The notes under the pieces: generated by a model
Database searches by the model: none
The model's input: the letters and a program-made list of their open reading frames with translations, nothing else
What the model was told of the DNA's origin: nothing
Shown here: in pieces, positions 26,730 to 36,042 of the stretch
Layout: each line of letters starts with the position of its first letter
Position numbering within the stretch: position 1 is the stretch's first letter
Origin: Planctomycetota bacterium
Lineage (GTDB): Bacteria > Planctomycetota > UBA1135 > UBA2386
Direction: 5' to 3'
Assembly (NCBI GenBank): GCA_016794425.1
Contig: JAEUHR010000001.1
Coordinates: 1-46,405, forward strand
Length of the DNA stretch: 46,405 nucleotides
Translations under genes and position numbers: made by a program

Positions 26730-29700
26730 TCAGATGCCGATCTGCAGCTGCAGGCCGTTGCTGAGGGTCAGCAAGCCCAGCACCGTGCCGAGCGGGTCGA
26801 CGACGCCGTACTGGAAGAACAGGTTGTCGCCGAGCATCGCCGCGTCGTTCGGGATCGGCAGCGCGCCGAGCGCGGTGCCGGCGGCGTCGGTCAGCGGGTT
26901 CGACCAGATCGTGATCGGCAGGTCGACCAGCACCCGGCAGCCGTCGAACAGGATGTTCGTCGAACCGAGCGACGCGGCGAGCACCGTGATCGAGTTCGGC
27001 ATCGCCTGCGCCAGCGTGATCGCGAACGCCGCATTGCCGAGCTGCGGCAGGCCGTTGGCGCCGATCTGCGGCGCGCCGTTGGAGCCGGGGCAGCTCGGCC
27101 CGTAGGTCAGCGTGAACGGCAGCGGCGTGCCGACCGGATCGTAGACCCACGGTTCGAAGCCGTTGTTGCCGTCGTCGCCGGCGAAGAACACGCGCGCCCC
27201 GGTCGCGAACAGATCGCGCAGGCCGGCGGCGCCGACGCCCTCGCCGGCGGTGCCGAAATCGGACAGCTGCTGCGTGCCGGCGGCGGTGCCGTCGGTCCGC
27301 CACAGCTGCAGGCCGTGGTCGTGCTGCGCGGCGCCGAACACCAGCTGCGACCCGCCGAACGCGGCCACCAGCGTGCCTGTCAGCGGCCCGCTGCGCTGGC
27401 CCGGCGCGAGGTCGAGCACGCGCTGCGTGCCGGCCAGCGTGCCGTCGCTGCGCCACAGCTCCTTGCCGAAGCCGGTCAGGTCGTCGTGCAGGAAGAACAG
27501 GCCGAGCTGCGTGCCGACGAGGTCGCTGTAGGCGTTGAGGCGACCGGCCGCGGTCGCCGTCACCTTGGTCGCGTTGCCGGGCGTGCCGTCGAACGCCCAC
27601 ACTTCGCGCTGGCCGCCGACTGCCGCGGTGCAGTAGAGCCGGGTGCCGGCGACGGTCAGGTCCTGTGGGAACGAACTGACGAGGCCGGGCACGAGGTCGG
27701 CGACGAGCTGCGTGCCAGCCGCCGTGCCGTCGGTGCGCCAGACCTCGTTGCCGGCACCACTGCCGGTGGCGACGAACCAGAGCCAGCCGCCGAACGCGAC
27801 CAGCTGCGCCGGCGAACTGCTGGCGCCGCCGACGTTCAGGTCGGTGACGAGGTGCGTGCCGGCGGCGGTGCCGTCGCTGACCCACAGCTCGAGGCCGTGC
27901 GTGCCGTCGTTGGCGGCGAAGAACACCTGGTTGCCGACCACCGTGAAGTTCTCGCCGAACAGCCCGATCGCGTCGGCCGGGCCCGGCCGGACGTCGAACA
28001 GCTCGTGCGTGCCGGCCGCCGTGCCGTCGCTGATCCAGGGCTCGCGGCCGTTCGCCGAGTCACCGCCGAACACGACCTGATTGCCGAAGGCGACGATGCC
28101 GCGCGGGTAGAGCGCGGTCCCGGACGCGGACAGGCGCGTGGTCGTGGCACCGTCGGTCACGAACAGCTCCTCGCCGACCAGGAACAGGTCGCCGTTGAAG
28201 AACACCTGGTTGCCGAGCGCCGCCGGCGACGACACGCCGGAGCCGAACGAGCCCGGTTGCACGTCGGCGATCATCGCGGTGCCGGCGAACGTGCCGTCGG
28301 TCCGATGCGGTTCGCCGCCCAGCGTGTTGGTGCCAGCGACGAAGAACACGTCGCTGCCGAGTTCGGTCCACTGCGCCGGGTTCGAACCGGTCGCCGGCGG
28401 CAGCACGTCGGCCAGCAGCACGAAGCCGGTCACCGCGAGGTCGACGAAGCTCGGCTCGAGACCGGCGTTGCCGACCAGTCCGGTCAGCAGCACGCCGCCG
28501 CCGAACGCCGTGATCGCGCGCGGGTCGGTGCTGCCGTTGCCGGGCACGAGGTCCGCCAGCAGTACGGTGCCGGCCTGTGTGCCGTCCGTGCGATGCAGTT
28601 CGCGGCCGGCACCGGTCGCCGCCGCCGCGAACCAGAGCTGGCCGCCGACCGGCGCAAAGCTGCCCGGATCCGAACCGCTCGTGCCGACCACGAGATCGCC
28701 GAGGGTCCAGGTGCCGGCGACGGTGCCGTCGGTGCGCCACGGTTCGCGGCCGAGAGTGGGCGTCGTCGCGGCGAACACCAGCACGCCGTTGTGCAGCGTG
28801 AAGCCCGACGGATCGGCGCTGGCGGCGCCGACCGCGACGTCGAGCAGGAGACCGGTGCCGGCCGGCGTGCCGTCGGTGACGAACAGCTCGCGGCCGAGCG
28901 TCGCGTGGTCGGCCGCGAACACGGCCACCGAACCGACCGCCGCGAACCCACCCGGCGACGAGGAGGCGGCGCCCGGTTGCAGGTCGGCGAGCAGCACCGT
29001 GCCGGCCACGGTGCCGTCGCTGGCGTACGGTTCGGCGCCGCTGCCCGCGTCGGCGGCGAACAGCACGCGGGTGCCGAACGGCCGCAGTTCGGTGAACGTC
29101 GTCGACACGGCACCCGGCGTCAGGTCGGCGACCAGGTGCGTGTTGGCCACCGTGCCGTCCGTGCGCCACAGCTCGCGGCCGAATCCCGCCGTCGACGCCG
29201 TGAACCACAGCCAGCCGCCCGCGACGGTCAGCCGTTCCGGCGCCGAGTCGGCGGCGTTCGGGGCGAGGTTCGCGAACAGCACGGTGCCGGCCGCGGTGCC
29301 GTCGGTACGCCACAGCTCGGTGCCGTTGCTGCCGTCGTTGGCGACGAACCAGACGTAGCCGCCGTACTCGCAGAGGCCGATCGGGTTGCTGCCGGTCTCG
29401 CCGGGGCGCAGGTCCACGACCAGCTGCGTGCCCGCGGTCGTGCCGTCGCTGGACCAGAGTTCCCGGCCGAAGCCCGGCACGTTGGCGACGAACAGCAGCC
29501 GACCACCCAGCACCACGAGGTCGGCCGGCAGCGCGTGGCCGCCGGGCAGCAGGTCGACCACCATCCGCGTGCCGAGCGCGGTGCCGTCCGTGACCCACAG
29601 TTCGGTGCCCCACGGGCTGTTGGCGACGAAGAACGCCTGGCTGCCGAGCACCACGTAGCGGGTCGGGTTGCTCGAGAACTGCCCCGAGGTCGTCGTGACC

Positions 29701-29777
29701 AGGTTCGCGATCAGCGACTGCGCCGCCGCGGGGACGACCGTCGACAGCACGGCGCACAGCATCAAGGATCGGTTCAT
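26730..29777 (-). CDS. Giant ELWxxDGT-repeat secreted protein, copy 2
   Basis: Exported protein of 1015 residues, a full-length paralog of the downstream gene. Signal peptide LMLCAVLSTVVPAAAQ, then about 18 ELWxxDGT repeats (GTELWVTDGTALGTR, GRELWSSDGTTAGTQ, GLELWVSDGTAAGTH and so on). The same C-terminal module follows, with GSNGAPQIGANGLPQLGN and FAITLAQAMPNSITVL. The degenerate repeats fall at the same ordinal positions as in copy 1 (9, 11, 15, 18), and the order of repeat variants matches. The pair therefore came from one whole-gene duplication, not from independent repeat growth. ATG 29777 gives the signal peptide. Likely cotranscribed with copy 1. Confidence 0.88.
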   Translation of the reverse strand: MNRSLMLCAVLSTVVPAAAQSLIANLVTTTSGQFSSNPTRYVVLGSQAFFVANSPWGTELWVTDGTALGTRMVVDLLPGGHALPADLVVLGGRLLFVANVPGFGRELWSSDGTTAGTQLVVDLRPGETGSNPIGLCEYGGYVWFVANDGSNGTELWRTDGTAAGTVLFANLAPNAADSAPERLTVAGGWLWFTASTAGFGRELWRTDGTVANTHLVADLTPGAVSTTFTELRPFGTRVLFAADAGSGAEPYASDGTVAGTVLLADLQPGAASSSPGGFAAVGSVAVFAADHATLGRELFVTDGTPAGTGLLLDVAVGAASADPSGFTLHNGVLVFAATTPTLGREPWRTDGTVAGTWTLGDLVVGTSGSDPGSFAPVGGQLWFAAAATGAGRELHRTDGTQAGTVLLADLVPGNGSTDPRAITAFGGGVLLTGLVGNAGLEPSFVDLAVTGFVLLADVLPPATGSNPAQWTELGSDVFFVAGTNTLGGEPHRTDGTFAGTAMIADVQPGSFGSGVSSPAALGNQVFFNGDLFLVGEELFVTDGATTTRLSASGTALYPRGIVAFGNQVVFGGDSANGREPWISDGTAAGTHELFDVRPGPADAIGLFGENFTVVGNQVFFAANDGTHGLELWVSDGTAAGTHLVTDLNVGGASSSPAQLVAFGGWLWFVATGSGAGNEVWRTDGTAAGTQLVADLVPGLVSSFPQDLTVAGTRLYCTAAVGGQREVWAFDGTPGNATKVTATAAGRLNAYSDLVGTQLGLFFLHDDLTGFGKELWRSDGTLAGTQRVLDLAPGQRSGPLTGTLVAAFGGSQLVFGAAQHDHGLQLWRTDGTAAGTQQLSDFGTAGEGVGAAGLRDLFATGARVFFAGDDGNNGFEPWVYDPVGTPLPFTLTYGPSCPGSNGAPQIGANGLPQLGNAAFAITLAQAMPNSITVLAASLGSTNILFDGCRVLVDLPITIWSNPLTDAAGTALGALPIPNDAAMLGDNLFFQYGVVDPLGTVLGLLTLSNGLQLQIGI

Positions 29778-29863
29778 CGCGGTTGCTCGGTACGGGCCAC
29801 TGCCGACACGCAGGGCACGGCGCGCCGCCGTCAGATTCCCGGCGGATTCCGGCGGCCGCGGCC

Positions 29864-29869
29864 TACTCT
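29864..29869 (+). promoter_or_regulatory. Putative -10 element TACTCT
   Basis: TACTCT ends six bases before the GTG at 29876, which would make that transcript leaderless. Confidence 0.3.
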
Positions 29870-29875
29870 GCGCGC

Positions 29876-30271
29876 GTGCCCCCCGCCCCGCCCGTCGAAC
29901 CCGAGATCGAACTGCTGCGCCGCGTCGCGCGCGGCGGGCTGGCGGCGATCCGGACCGTGTTCGTGGCCGCCGGCAGCTTCGGCCTCTGGGCCGGCACGTT
30001 CGGTCCACCGCGCTGGAGCGGCCTCGGCGGCGAGCAACCGGACGTGTTCGTGTTCGCCTGCGTCGGCCTGCCGCTGGTCGTGCCGCCCGAGCTCTGGCTC
30101 GGCCGCGGTCGCTGGCTCGCGCTGCTGCTCGGCATAGCGGCCTGCCTGCTGCCGATGCTGCACGACGGCGACCACCGCTACGGCTACGTGCTGCGCGGGT
30201 TCGGCATGCTGGTCGCGTGCCTGACGATGGTCGTCTGGCGCGCGCTGTGGAGCCTCACGCGCGGCAGCTGA
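29876..30271 (+). CDS. Small membrane protein, unknown
   Basis: Predicted protein of 131 residues with about three hydrophobic segments: IRTVFVAAGSFGLWAGTF, VFVFACVGLPLVVPPELWL and WLALLLGIAACLLPML, and perhaps a fourth, FGMLVACLTMVVWRALW. Basic residues between them suggest a multi-pass inner-membrane protein. The N-terminus is Pro-rich and acidic (PPAPPVEPEIELL). GTG 29876 is chosen because a TA-rich hexamer sits just upstream and sequence before it is not protein-like; no ATG fits. It is not related to anything I recognise. It lies alone on the plus strand between two minus-strand operons, nine bases from the next stop. Confidence 0.55.
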   Translation: MPPAPPVEPEIELLRRVARGGLAAIRTVFVAAGSFGLWAGTFGPPRWSGLGGEQPDVFVFACVGLPLVVPPELWLGRGRWLALLLGIAACLLPMLHDGDHRYGYVLRGFGMLVACLTMVVWRALWSLTRGS

Positions 30272-30280
30272 TCGCGAGGG

Positions 30281-32059
30281 TCACTGCAGCAGCACGGTGA
30301 CGGTCAGCGCCGCGAACGCCTGCGAAGTCTCGTCGAACGTGCCGAACGCGGTGACCCGGCGCACCGGCGTCGTGGCCTGGCGCGCCAGCAGCGAGGTGCG
30401 GAACTGGCTGAACGACAGGTTCGCCTCGATCGCGCCGTCCTCGACGATGCTGTAGATGCCGGCGCCGGCCAGCGGCGCGATGGTCGGCACGGGCACCGAC
30501 GTCAGCGTCACGGTGCCGAAGCCGTCGGCGACCGTGCGCACCGATGCCGCGGCGACGTCGAGCGCGATCGCGGTCGCGCCGTTGGCGGCGAGCACACCCT
30601 CGGTCGCCGGCGACCACTCGCACCGCAAGAGCCGCGCGGTCGTGCTGCGGTCGACGATCGCGCGTGCGGTCGCGTCGGCGCCGGCGGTGCCGACGCCGCG
30701 GAGCCAGCCGTCGACGCGCAGCTTGCTGCCGTTCGTGATGCCGGTCGTCGACAGGCCGGTCACGTCGACCGTGAACGCGTCGGGGTCGGCCTGCGGCACG
30801 CCGCCGATCGCGAAGTCGAACGCGGCGACGTCGCGGGCGTCGAAGCGGACGAGGTCGAGGGTCAGCGTGCCGCCGCTCGGCGTGCCGACGCAGACGCCGA
30901 AGATCGCCGTCGGCAGGAGCCGCGCCGTGCCGGTCGCCGCGGTCGCGTCGAGCGTCGTGGCGGTGAGGTCGCCGAACAGCCACACCAGCTGGCCGATCTG
31001 GATCGCGTCGGTGTCGAGGTCGTTGCCGGCACCGCGCCGCAGCACCTTCGTGTTCGCGAACGACACGCTGACCGTGTGCAGCGTGTTGAAGCGGCGCGTG
31101 TCGGTGCCGACGTCGTACGAGCGGCCCAGCACGGTCAGCGTCGCGTCACCGCCGGCGCCGCCGCTGCGCGCGACGACGTGGCCGAACACCTGGTCCTGGC
31201 CGTTGCCCGGCACGCCGGCGCCGGACTCGACCGCGACGGCCGTCAGCACGCGGTCCTGCGGCCGCAGCGTGCCCTGCACGAACACGCGGTCGCCTGTGTG
31301 CGCGACCAGGTTGCCGACGCCGGGCGCGCCGAGCGAGACCGTGCCGTCGAGCTGGAACACCGTCGCACCGGTGGTCGCGACCGTGAACTGGCCGATCGCC
31401 GTGTCGTCCGGCGCGCGGCGTTCGACGACGAAGGTGCGCGTGTTCAGGTCGACGCTGTGCAGCACGCCGTTCGCCGCGATCGGCTTCGGGTTGGTCGGAT
31501 CGAGCTCGACGGTCCACACCGGCGTGAACGTGACCGCGTTGCCGGGCACGTCGACCGTGACGCTCTGGTCGAGCTGCAGATCGAACACGAACAGGTTGTT
31601 GCGGCCGGGGCGGACCAGCGGCTGCGCGCCGGCCGGGAAGTCGATCGTCACCGGCACGACACCGGTGATCGGGGCCCCGGCGGCGTCGCGCACGGTCGCC
31701 GGTGTCGACGCGCCGGCGATCACGACCGCGGCGCCCTGGAAGTCGAGTTCGAGCGCCACCGCGCGGTAGACGCCGGCCTCCAGCGCGGTGCCGGCGACCA
31801 GCTCGTTGAGCGCCTGCAGCTCGAGGAAGTCGACGCGCGTGCGCCGCGGCAGCACCGACACCGTGTCGCCGTTGCGCTTCGTGAAGACGATGTTCTGCAC
31901 CGTGACCTCGAACTGCGACAGCTCGTCGGTCGCGGCATCGGTCAGCACGAGGCTGACCTCGGCGGCCGTGTCGGGGCCGGAGCCGCTGCCGCTGCCACAG
32001 GCGGTGGCGAGCAGCGCGAGGGACGCGGGCAGCAGCAGACGACGGATTCGGTGGATCAT
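30281..32059 (-). CDS. Lipoprotein with DUF4382-like N-terminal domain
   Basis: Exported lipoprotein of 592 residues. The signal ends in LALLATAC with Cys21 as the lipidated residue, followed by a Gly/Ser linker. Residues about 33-190 (VSLVLTDAATDELSQFEVTV, then VDFLELQALNELVAGTALEAG) match the DUF4382 domain, a beta-rich exported domain of unknown role. The rest is a series of beta stretches of OB-like length (GNLVAHTGDRVFVQGTL, IQIGQLVWLFGDLTATT, TNGSKLRVDGWLRGVG), resembling the DUF5666-like repeats often joined to DUF4382. AGGAG six bases before ATG 32059 fixes the start. It follows the serine hydrolase gene after 164 noncoding bases. Confidence 0.8.
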   Translation of the reverse strand: MIHRIRRLLLPASLALLATACGSGSGSGPDTAAEVSLVLTDAATDELSQFEVTVQNIVFTKRNGDTVSVLPRRTRVDFLELQALNELVAGTALEAGVYRAVALELDFQGAAVVIAGASTPATVRDAAGAPITGVVPVTIDFPAGAQPLVRPGRNNLFVFDLQLDQSVTVDVPGNAVTFTPVWTVELDPTNPKPIAANGVLHSVDLNTRTFVVERRAPDDTAIGQFTVATTGATVFQLDGTVSLGAPGVGNLVAHTGDRVFVQGTLRPQDRVLTAVAVESGAGVPGNGQDQVFGHVVARSGGAGGDATLTVLGRSYDVGTDTRRFNTLHTVSVSFANTKVLRRGAGNDLDTDAIQIGQLVWLFGDLTATTLDATAATGTARLLPTAIFGVCVGTPSGGTLTLDLVRFDARDVAAFDFAIGGVPQADPDAFTVDVTGLSTTGITNGSKLRVDGWLRGVGTAGADATARAIVDRSTTARLLRCEWSPATEGVLAANGATAIALDVAAASVRTVADGFGTVTLTSVPVPTIAPLAGAGIYSIVEDGAIEANLSFSQFRTSLLARQATTPVRRVTAFGTFDETSQAFAALTVTVLLQ

Positions 32060-32065
32060 GGGATT

Positions 32066-32070
32066 CTCCT
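32066..32070 (-). promoter_or_regulatory. Shine-Dalgarno site AGGAG
   Basis: AGGAG on the minus strand, six bases before the ATG at 32059; one of the few strong ribosome sites in the window. Confidence 0.6.
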
Positions 32071-32223
32071 GCAGGACAGCGCGCGCCGGAACGCGGTCCG
32101 GCGGCGCGGTGTTGCATTCGCGGCAACCCCGGGCGCGGGGACGACGGCCTGCGGCCGCGGCCTCGCCCGGCGGCTCCGGTCGATGCCATCGGCACTATCG
32201 GCCGTCCCGCTGCGAGACCGGAG

Positions 32224-33315
32224 TCAGCCGGCCAGGACCGCGGTGGCGAGCTGCTCGGCCAGCGCCTGCAGCCGGATCCCTTCGAGGTTGCACAGCAACG
32301 CGACCACGACGCGCTGCTCCGGCAACAGCAGCAGGAACGTGCTGACGCGCGCCTGGGCGCCGCCGTGGTGCACCGTGCGCCGACCGCCGAGTGCACCGAT
32401 GCGGAACCCGAGCGCGTAGTCGACGATCTGGCCGTCGGTGGTCTTCTGCGGCGTCCACATCGCCGCCAGCGTCGCCGGCTGCACCAGCCGGCCGGCCAGC
32501 AGCGCCTGGGCGAAACGCGCCAGGTCGTCCGCCGAGGCACACAGCCCGCCGCCGCCCAACTTGTAGCTGTTGTCCATCAGCTCGCTGTTCTCGAGCACGC
32601 CGTCGCGGCGGATGTAGCCCTGCGCCCGGCCGCGCACGAGCCGGCGCACGTCGTCGTCCTGCAGCGTCGGCGCCGCGCACGGCACGGCGATGCGTTCGCG
32701 GACCAGGACCGCGAACGGCTTCGCGGTGACCTTCTCGACCACCGCGGCGACCAGGTTGTAGCCGTACGTGCTGTAGAGGTAGCGCGTGCCCGGCTCGTGG
32801 CGCAGCGGGTCGCCGGCGAACCGCACCAGCCCTGCGACCTGCGTCGCGTAGTGCACGGTGCTCTCGCCTTCGCCCTGGTAGTGGCGCACACCGCCGAGGT
32901 GCGCGAGCAACTGGCGCGTCGTCACCGGCCACGGCTTGGCCGGCCACTCGGGCACCAGCGTGTGCACGTCGCGGTCCAGGTCGAGTTCGCCGCGTTCGGC
33001 GAGCTGCATCGCCAGCACCGCGGTGACCGGCTTGCTGATCGAACCGAGCCGGTAGACCGTCGCCGACGTCGCCGGCACGTCGTTCTCGACGTCGGCGAGG
33101 CCGAAGCCGCGCCGGTAGACCAGTTCGCCGTCCTGGCCGATCGTGCACGACAGGCCGGGAATCCGCGCCGTGCCCATCGCCGCCTCGATCGCCGCGGTGG
33201 CCGCGTCGGTCCAGGCCGGCAGCGCCGGCGCGGCCGCCGGCTGCTGTGCCGGCAGAGCCCCGCCGGCCAGCAGCGCGAGCAGCGCCGCCAGCGCGGCGGT
33301 GCCGCGCCGCGTCAC
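32224..33315 (-). CDS. Serine beta-lactamase-like hydrolase (LACTB-like), exported
   Basis: Exported enzyme of 363 residues of the class C beta-lactamase/penicillin-binding fold. After a signal peptide ([18 protein letters not shown]), the catalytic SxxK is S92-I-S-K95 in [18 protein letters not shown]. The tyrosine motif is Y181-S-T in [17 protein letters not shown], where the usual Asn is Thr, as in mitochondrial LACTB and its bacterial relatives. The third motif is HHGG (316-319). The family includes peptidases, esterases and transpeptidases, so antibiotic resistance should not be assumed. GTG 33315 overlaps the stop of icd by four bases (GTGA), an odd coupling between a cytoplasmic enzyme and an exported one. 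Confidence 0.87.
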   Translation of the reverse strand: MTRRGTAALAALLALLAGGALPAQQPAAAPALPAWTDAATAAIEAAMGTARIPGLSCTIGQDGELVYRRGFGLADVENDVPATSATVYRLGSISKPVTAVLAMQLAERGELDLDRDVHTLVPEWPAKPWPVTTRQLLAHLGGVRHYQGEGESTVHYATQVAGLVRFAGDPLRHEPGTRYLYSTYGYNLVAAVVEKVTAKPFAVLVRERIAVPCAAPTLQDDDVRRLVRGRAQGYIRRDGVLENSELMDNSYKLGGGGLCASADDLARFAQALLAGRLVQPATLAAMWTPQKTTDGQIVDYALGFRIGALGGRRTVHHGGAQARVSTFLLLLPEQRVVVALLCNLEGIRLQALAEQLATAVLAG

Positions 33316-34532
33316 ATCGCCGCGATCACCGCGTCGCCGAACTGCGAGCACTTGATCTCCTTGACGCCGTCCATCAGGCGCGCGAAGTCGTAGGTGACCT
33401 GCTTCTTGCCGATCGCGCCGTCCATGCCCTTCAGGATCAGGTCGGCGGCCTCGTTCCAGCCCAGGTAGCGGAACATCATCTCGCCGCTGAGGATCACCGA
33501 GCCCGGGTTGACCTTGTCCTGGTTGGCGTACTTCGGCGCCGTGCCGTGCGTCGCCTCGAACACCGCGTGGCCGGTCACGTAGTTGACGTTGCCGCCCGGC
33601 GCGATGCCGATGCCGCCGACCTGCGCCGCCAGCGCGTCGCTGACGTAGTCGCCGTTCAGGTTCAGCGTCGCGATCACCGAGTACTCGGCCGGCCGCAGCA
33701 GGATCTGCTGCAGGAACGCGTCGGCGATCACGTCCTTGACGACGACCTTCTTGCCGCCCTTCTCGATCAGCTGCCACGGACCGCCGTCGAGGTCCTTGCC
33801 GCCGTACTCGTTCTTCGCCAGCGCGTAGCCCCAGTCACGGAAGCCACCCTCGGTGAACTTCATGATGTTGCCCTTGTGCACCAGCGTGACCGAGTCGCGG
33901 CCGACCGCGAACGCGTAGTCGATCGCGGCGCGCACGAGGCGCTCGGTGCCTTCGCGCGACACCGGCTTGATGCCGAAGCCGGTCGACTCGGGGAAGCGCA
34001 CCTTCGCGAACTGCTTCGGGAAGTGCTCGTGCAGCATCGCGCGGAACTTGCGGCACTCGTCGGTGCCTTCCTGGAACTCGATGCCGGCGTAGATGTCCTC
34101 CGTGTTCTCGCGGAAGATCACCATGTCGGTCTTGTGCGGCTCCTTGACCGGCGACGGCACGCCCTTGAACCACCGCACCGGCCGCAGGCACACGTAGAGA
34201 TCCAGCATCTGCCGCAGCGCGACGTTGAGGCTGCGGATGCCGCCGCCGACCGGCGTCGTCAGCGGGCCCTTGATGCCGACCAGGTAGTCGCGGAACGCGG
34301 TGACGGTCGCATCGGGCAGCCAGTTCTTGGTCTTCTCGAACGCGGCCTCGCCGGCCAGCACCGGCATCCACTCGATCTTGCGCTTGCCGCCGTAGGCCTT
34401 GGCGACCGCCGCGTCCATGACGCGCACGCTGGCGCGCCAGATGTCGGGGCCGGTGCCGTCGCCTTCGATGTACGGGATGGTCGGGTTCGCGGGCACGGAC
34501 AGCCCGCCCTTGCTCATCGTGATCTTCGCCAT
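33312..34532 (-). CDS. icd: NADP-dependent isocitrate dehydrogenase
   Basis: TCA-cycle enzyme of 406 residues that oxidises isocitrate to 2-oxoglutarate with NADP. It is of the E. coli-type dimeric family: [15 protein letters not shown] near the N-terminus, substrate-binding [10 protein letters not shown] (S101, N103, R107), [11 protein letters not shown] (R117), and [14 protein letters not shown], then [21 protein letters not shown]101 corresponds to the serine that is phosphorylated in E. coli; no IDH kinase is seen here. ATG 34532 has GAAGG five bases upstream and a TAGACT hexamer (34571-34566) at promoter distance. The next gene, a serine hydrolase, is coupled by a GTGA overlap. Confidence 0.96.
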   Translation of the reverse strand: MAKITMSKGGLSVPANPTIPYIEGDGTGPDIWRASVRVMDAAVAKAYGGKRKIEWMPVLAGEAAFEKTKNWLPDATVTAFRDYLVGIKGPLTTPVGGGIRSLNVALRQMLDLYVCLRPVRWFKGVPSPVKEPHKTDMVIFRENTEDIYAGIEFQEGTDECRKFRAMLHEHFPKQFAKVRFPESTGFGIKPVSREGTERLVRAAIDYAFAVGRDSVTLVHKGNIMKFTEGGFRDWGYALAKNEYGGKDLDGGPWQLIEKGGKKVVVKDVIADAFLQQILLRPAEYSVIATLNLNGDYVSDALAAQVGGIGIAPGGNVNYVTGHAVFEATHGTAPKYANQDKVNPGSVILSGEMMFRYLGWNEAADLILKGMDGAIGKKQVTYDFARLMDGVKEIKCSQFGDAVIAAM

Positions 34533-34537
34533 TGCAG

Positions 34538-34542
34538 CCTTC
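34538..34542 (-). promoter_or_regulatory. Shine-Dalgarno site GAAGG of icd
   Basis: GAAGG lies five bases before the icd ATG at 34532. Confidence 0.5.
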
Positions 34543-34565
34543 GTCGCAGTGTGGTGGAACCCGCG

Positions 34566-34571
34566 AGTCTA
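34566..34571 (-). promoter_or_regulatory. Putative -10 element TAGACT of icd
   Basis: TAGACT on the minus strand, 33 bases before the icd ATG; the same hexamer in similar flanks precedes the sigma factor gene at 36043. Confidence 0.4.
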
Positions 34572-34622
34572 GCGAGCGGGCGCGGCGACTGCATGCGGAC
34601 GCGGATCCGCCGGTGCGAAGGG

Positions 34623-35963
34623 CTATTGCGGTCCGTCCGGACGCACCAGCCGCGACATCGCCGACTCCCGCTGCTTCATCAGGAACCAGACGCGACGCTC
34701 CGGTGGCACCGGGCCGGCGAACCAGTCGCGCGGCGGTTGCGTGCGGGCGCGGTCGTAGATCGAGAGCAGCGCTTCGACGTGCGTGTCGAGGCTCGGCGGC
34801 GCCGGCGGCCGCCGGTCGCGCAGCAGTGCCCACAGGCCCGGCTCGTCGACGAAGCGCTGCAGCGCCGCGGCGAGATCCTGGTCGTCGCCGGCGCGGGTCA
34901 CGAGACCGGCGCCGCCGATGCGTTCGGGCAGCGCGCCGAGGTCGCCGACGATGCACGGCAGCGCGAGTTCGTGGCACTCGTCGAGCACGATGCCCCAGGT
35001 CTCGAGGCACGTGCTCGGGAACACGCCGACGTGCGGCCGCGCCGCGTGCAGCTGCGCCGCGGCGAACGCGCCGTGGAACGTGACCGGCAGGCCCGCGGCC
35101 AGCGCGCGCAATTCGCGTTCGAACGGCTCGCTCTCGACGGCGCCGAGCAGGTGCAGTTCGGCGCGGCCGGCGCGCTGCGCGCACAACCGGCGGAACGCGC
35201 GCAGCAGCACGTCGACGCCCTTGTGGCGGCCGATGCCGCCCCAGAACGCGAACCGCAGCGGGGCGCTGGCGGCCGGCGCCGGCAGCAGGCCGGCGAAGCG
35301 CGGCTGGTAGCCGAGCGGCAGCACCTCGTAGCGGTCGCGCGGCACGCCGGTCGTCTGCGCCAGCAGCACCGCGGTGCTGGCGACGGCGACGACCACCGCG
35401 CGCGCCAGCGACAGTTCGGCGCGGTAGTGGTCGCGGAACAGCTCGATGCCGGCGGCGATCTCACCGTCCTGTTCGTAGCCGTGGCGCGGCACGCAGTCGG
35501 CGCAGCTGGCAACCGACAGCTCGCGCCGGCACGCGGCGTCGTCGTGGCGGCGCCGGAACGCTCGTGGGCAGCTCGTGTAGTGGTCGTGCAGCGTCACGAC
35601 GGCCGGCACGCCTTCCTGCCAGCACACGTCGACGAGGTTGCAGGTCAGCCGGACCCAGTGGTGCACGTGCACCAGCGCCGGCCGCCACTCGCGCAGCAGC
35701 GCGCGGAAGCGCTGCTCGACCACCGGATGCCACATCTTCGCATGGTGGTCGAAGTAGAGGTCGTCGCGGTGCAGCCGGTGCACCGGCAGGCCGTCGACCA
35801 CACCGCTCTCGAGCGTGACGTCGGGCCGCCACTGCTTGCTGCCGCTCAGCACCTGCACGTCGAGGCCGCGCGCCCGCTGCCGCTGCGCGACGTCGAACAG
35901 GTACGACTCCGAACCGCCGCGGCTCTCGGGTGGGAACTGGTGGATGACGTGCAGGACGTCCAC
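34623..35963 (-). CDS. Glycosyltransferase family 4-type
   Basis: Cytoplasmic or membrane-associated GT-B glycosyltransferase of 446 residues that would transfer a sugar from a nucleotide-sugar donor to a cell-envelope glycan or glycolipid. The N-terminal acceptor domain begins VLHVIHQFPPESRGGSESY, the common GT4 entry. It contains VHVHHWV and a Cys-rich patch (HDHYTSCPRAFRRRHDDAAC, then SCADCVPR) seen in a GT4 subgroup. The donor domain has FAFWGGIGRHKGVDVLLRAF and the EX7E-like FPSTCLETWGIVLDECHELALP. The start codon is GTG at 35963. It stands alone, 90 bases from icd, and no polysaccharide cluster surrounds it. Sugar and acceptor unknown. Confidence 0.88.
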   Translation of the reverse strand: MDVLHVIHQFPPESRGGSESYLFDVAQRQRARGLDVQVLSGSKQWRPDVTLESGVVDGLPVHRLHRDDLYFDHHAKMWHPVVEQRFRALLREWRPALVHVHHWVRLTCNLVDVCWQEGVPAVVTLHDHYTSCPRAFRRRHDDAACRRELSVASCADCVPRHGYEQDGEIAAGIELFRDHYRAELSLARAVVVAVASTAVLLAQTTGVPRDRYEVLPLGYQPRFAGLLPAPAASAPLRFAFWGGIGRHKGVDVLLRAFRRLCAQRAGRAELHLLGAVESEPFERELRALAAGLPVTFHGAFAAAQLHAARPHVGVFPSTCLETWGIVLDECHELALPCIVGDLGALPERIGGAGLVTRAGDDQDLAAALQRFVDEPGLWALLRDRRPPAPPSLDTHVEALLSIYDRARTQPPRDWFAGPVPPERRVWFLMKQRESAMSRLVRPDGPQ

Positions 35964-36027
35964 GCGACCATGGTCGCCGCCGCGGCGGGCGCGTCAACCA
36001 TCGCCTCGGACTCGCGGCCGCGGGCGG

Positions 36028-36033
36028 TAGACT
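36028..36033 (+). promoter_or_regulatory. Putative -10 element TAGACT of ECF sigma gene
   Basis: TAGACT ends nine bases before the ATG at 36043, so the transcript would have almost no leader. Identical to the hexamer before icd. Confidence 0.4.
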
Positions 36034-36042
36034 CGGGGCCGC

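Noticed and set aside
23635..29777. Regular periodic repeats that could look like a CRISPR array or satellite
   Set aside because: The period (about 145 bases) is the protein repeat of the ELWxxDGT genes; repeats are diverged and lie within open frames, with no spacers or cas genes.
32224..33315. Antibiotic-resistance beta-lactamase
   Set aside because: YST instead of the typical YAN/YSN motif and overall LACTB-like sequence; the fold includes many peptidases and esterases.
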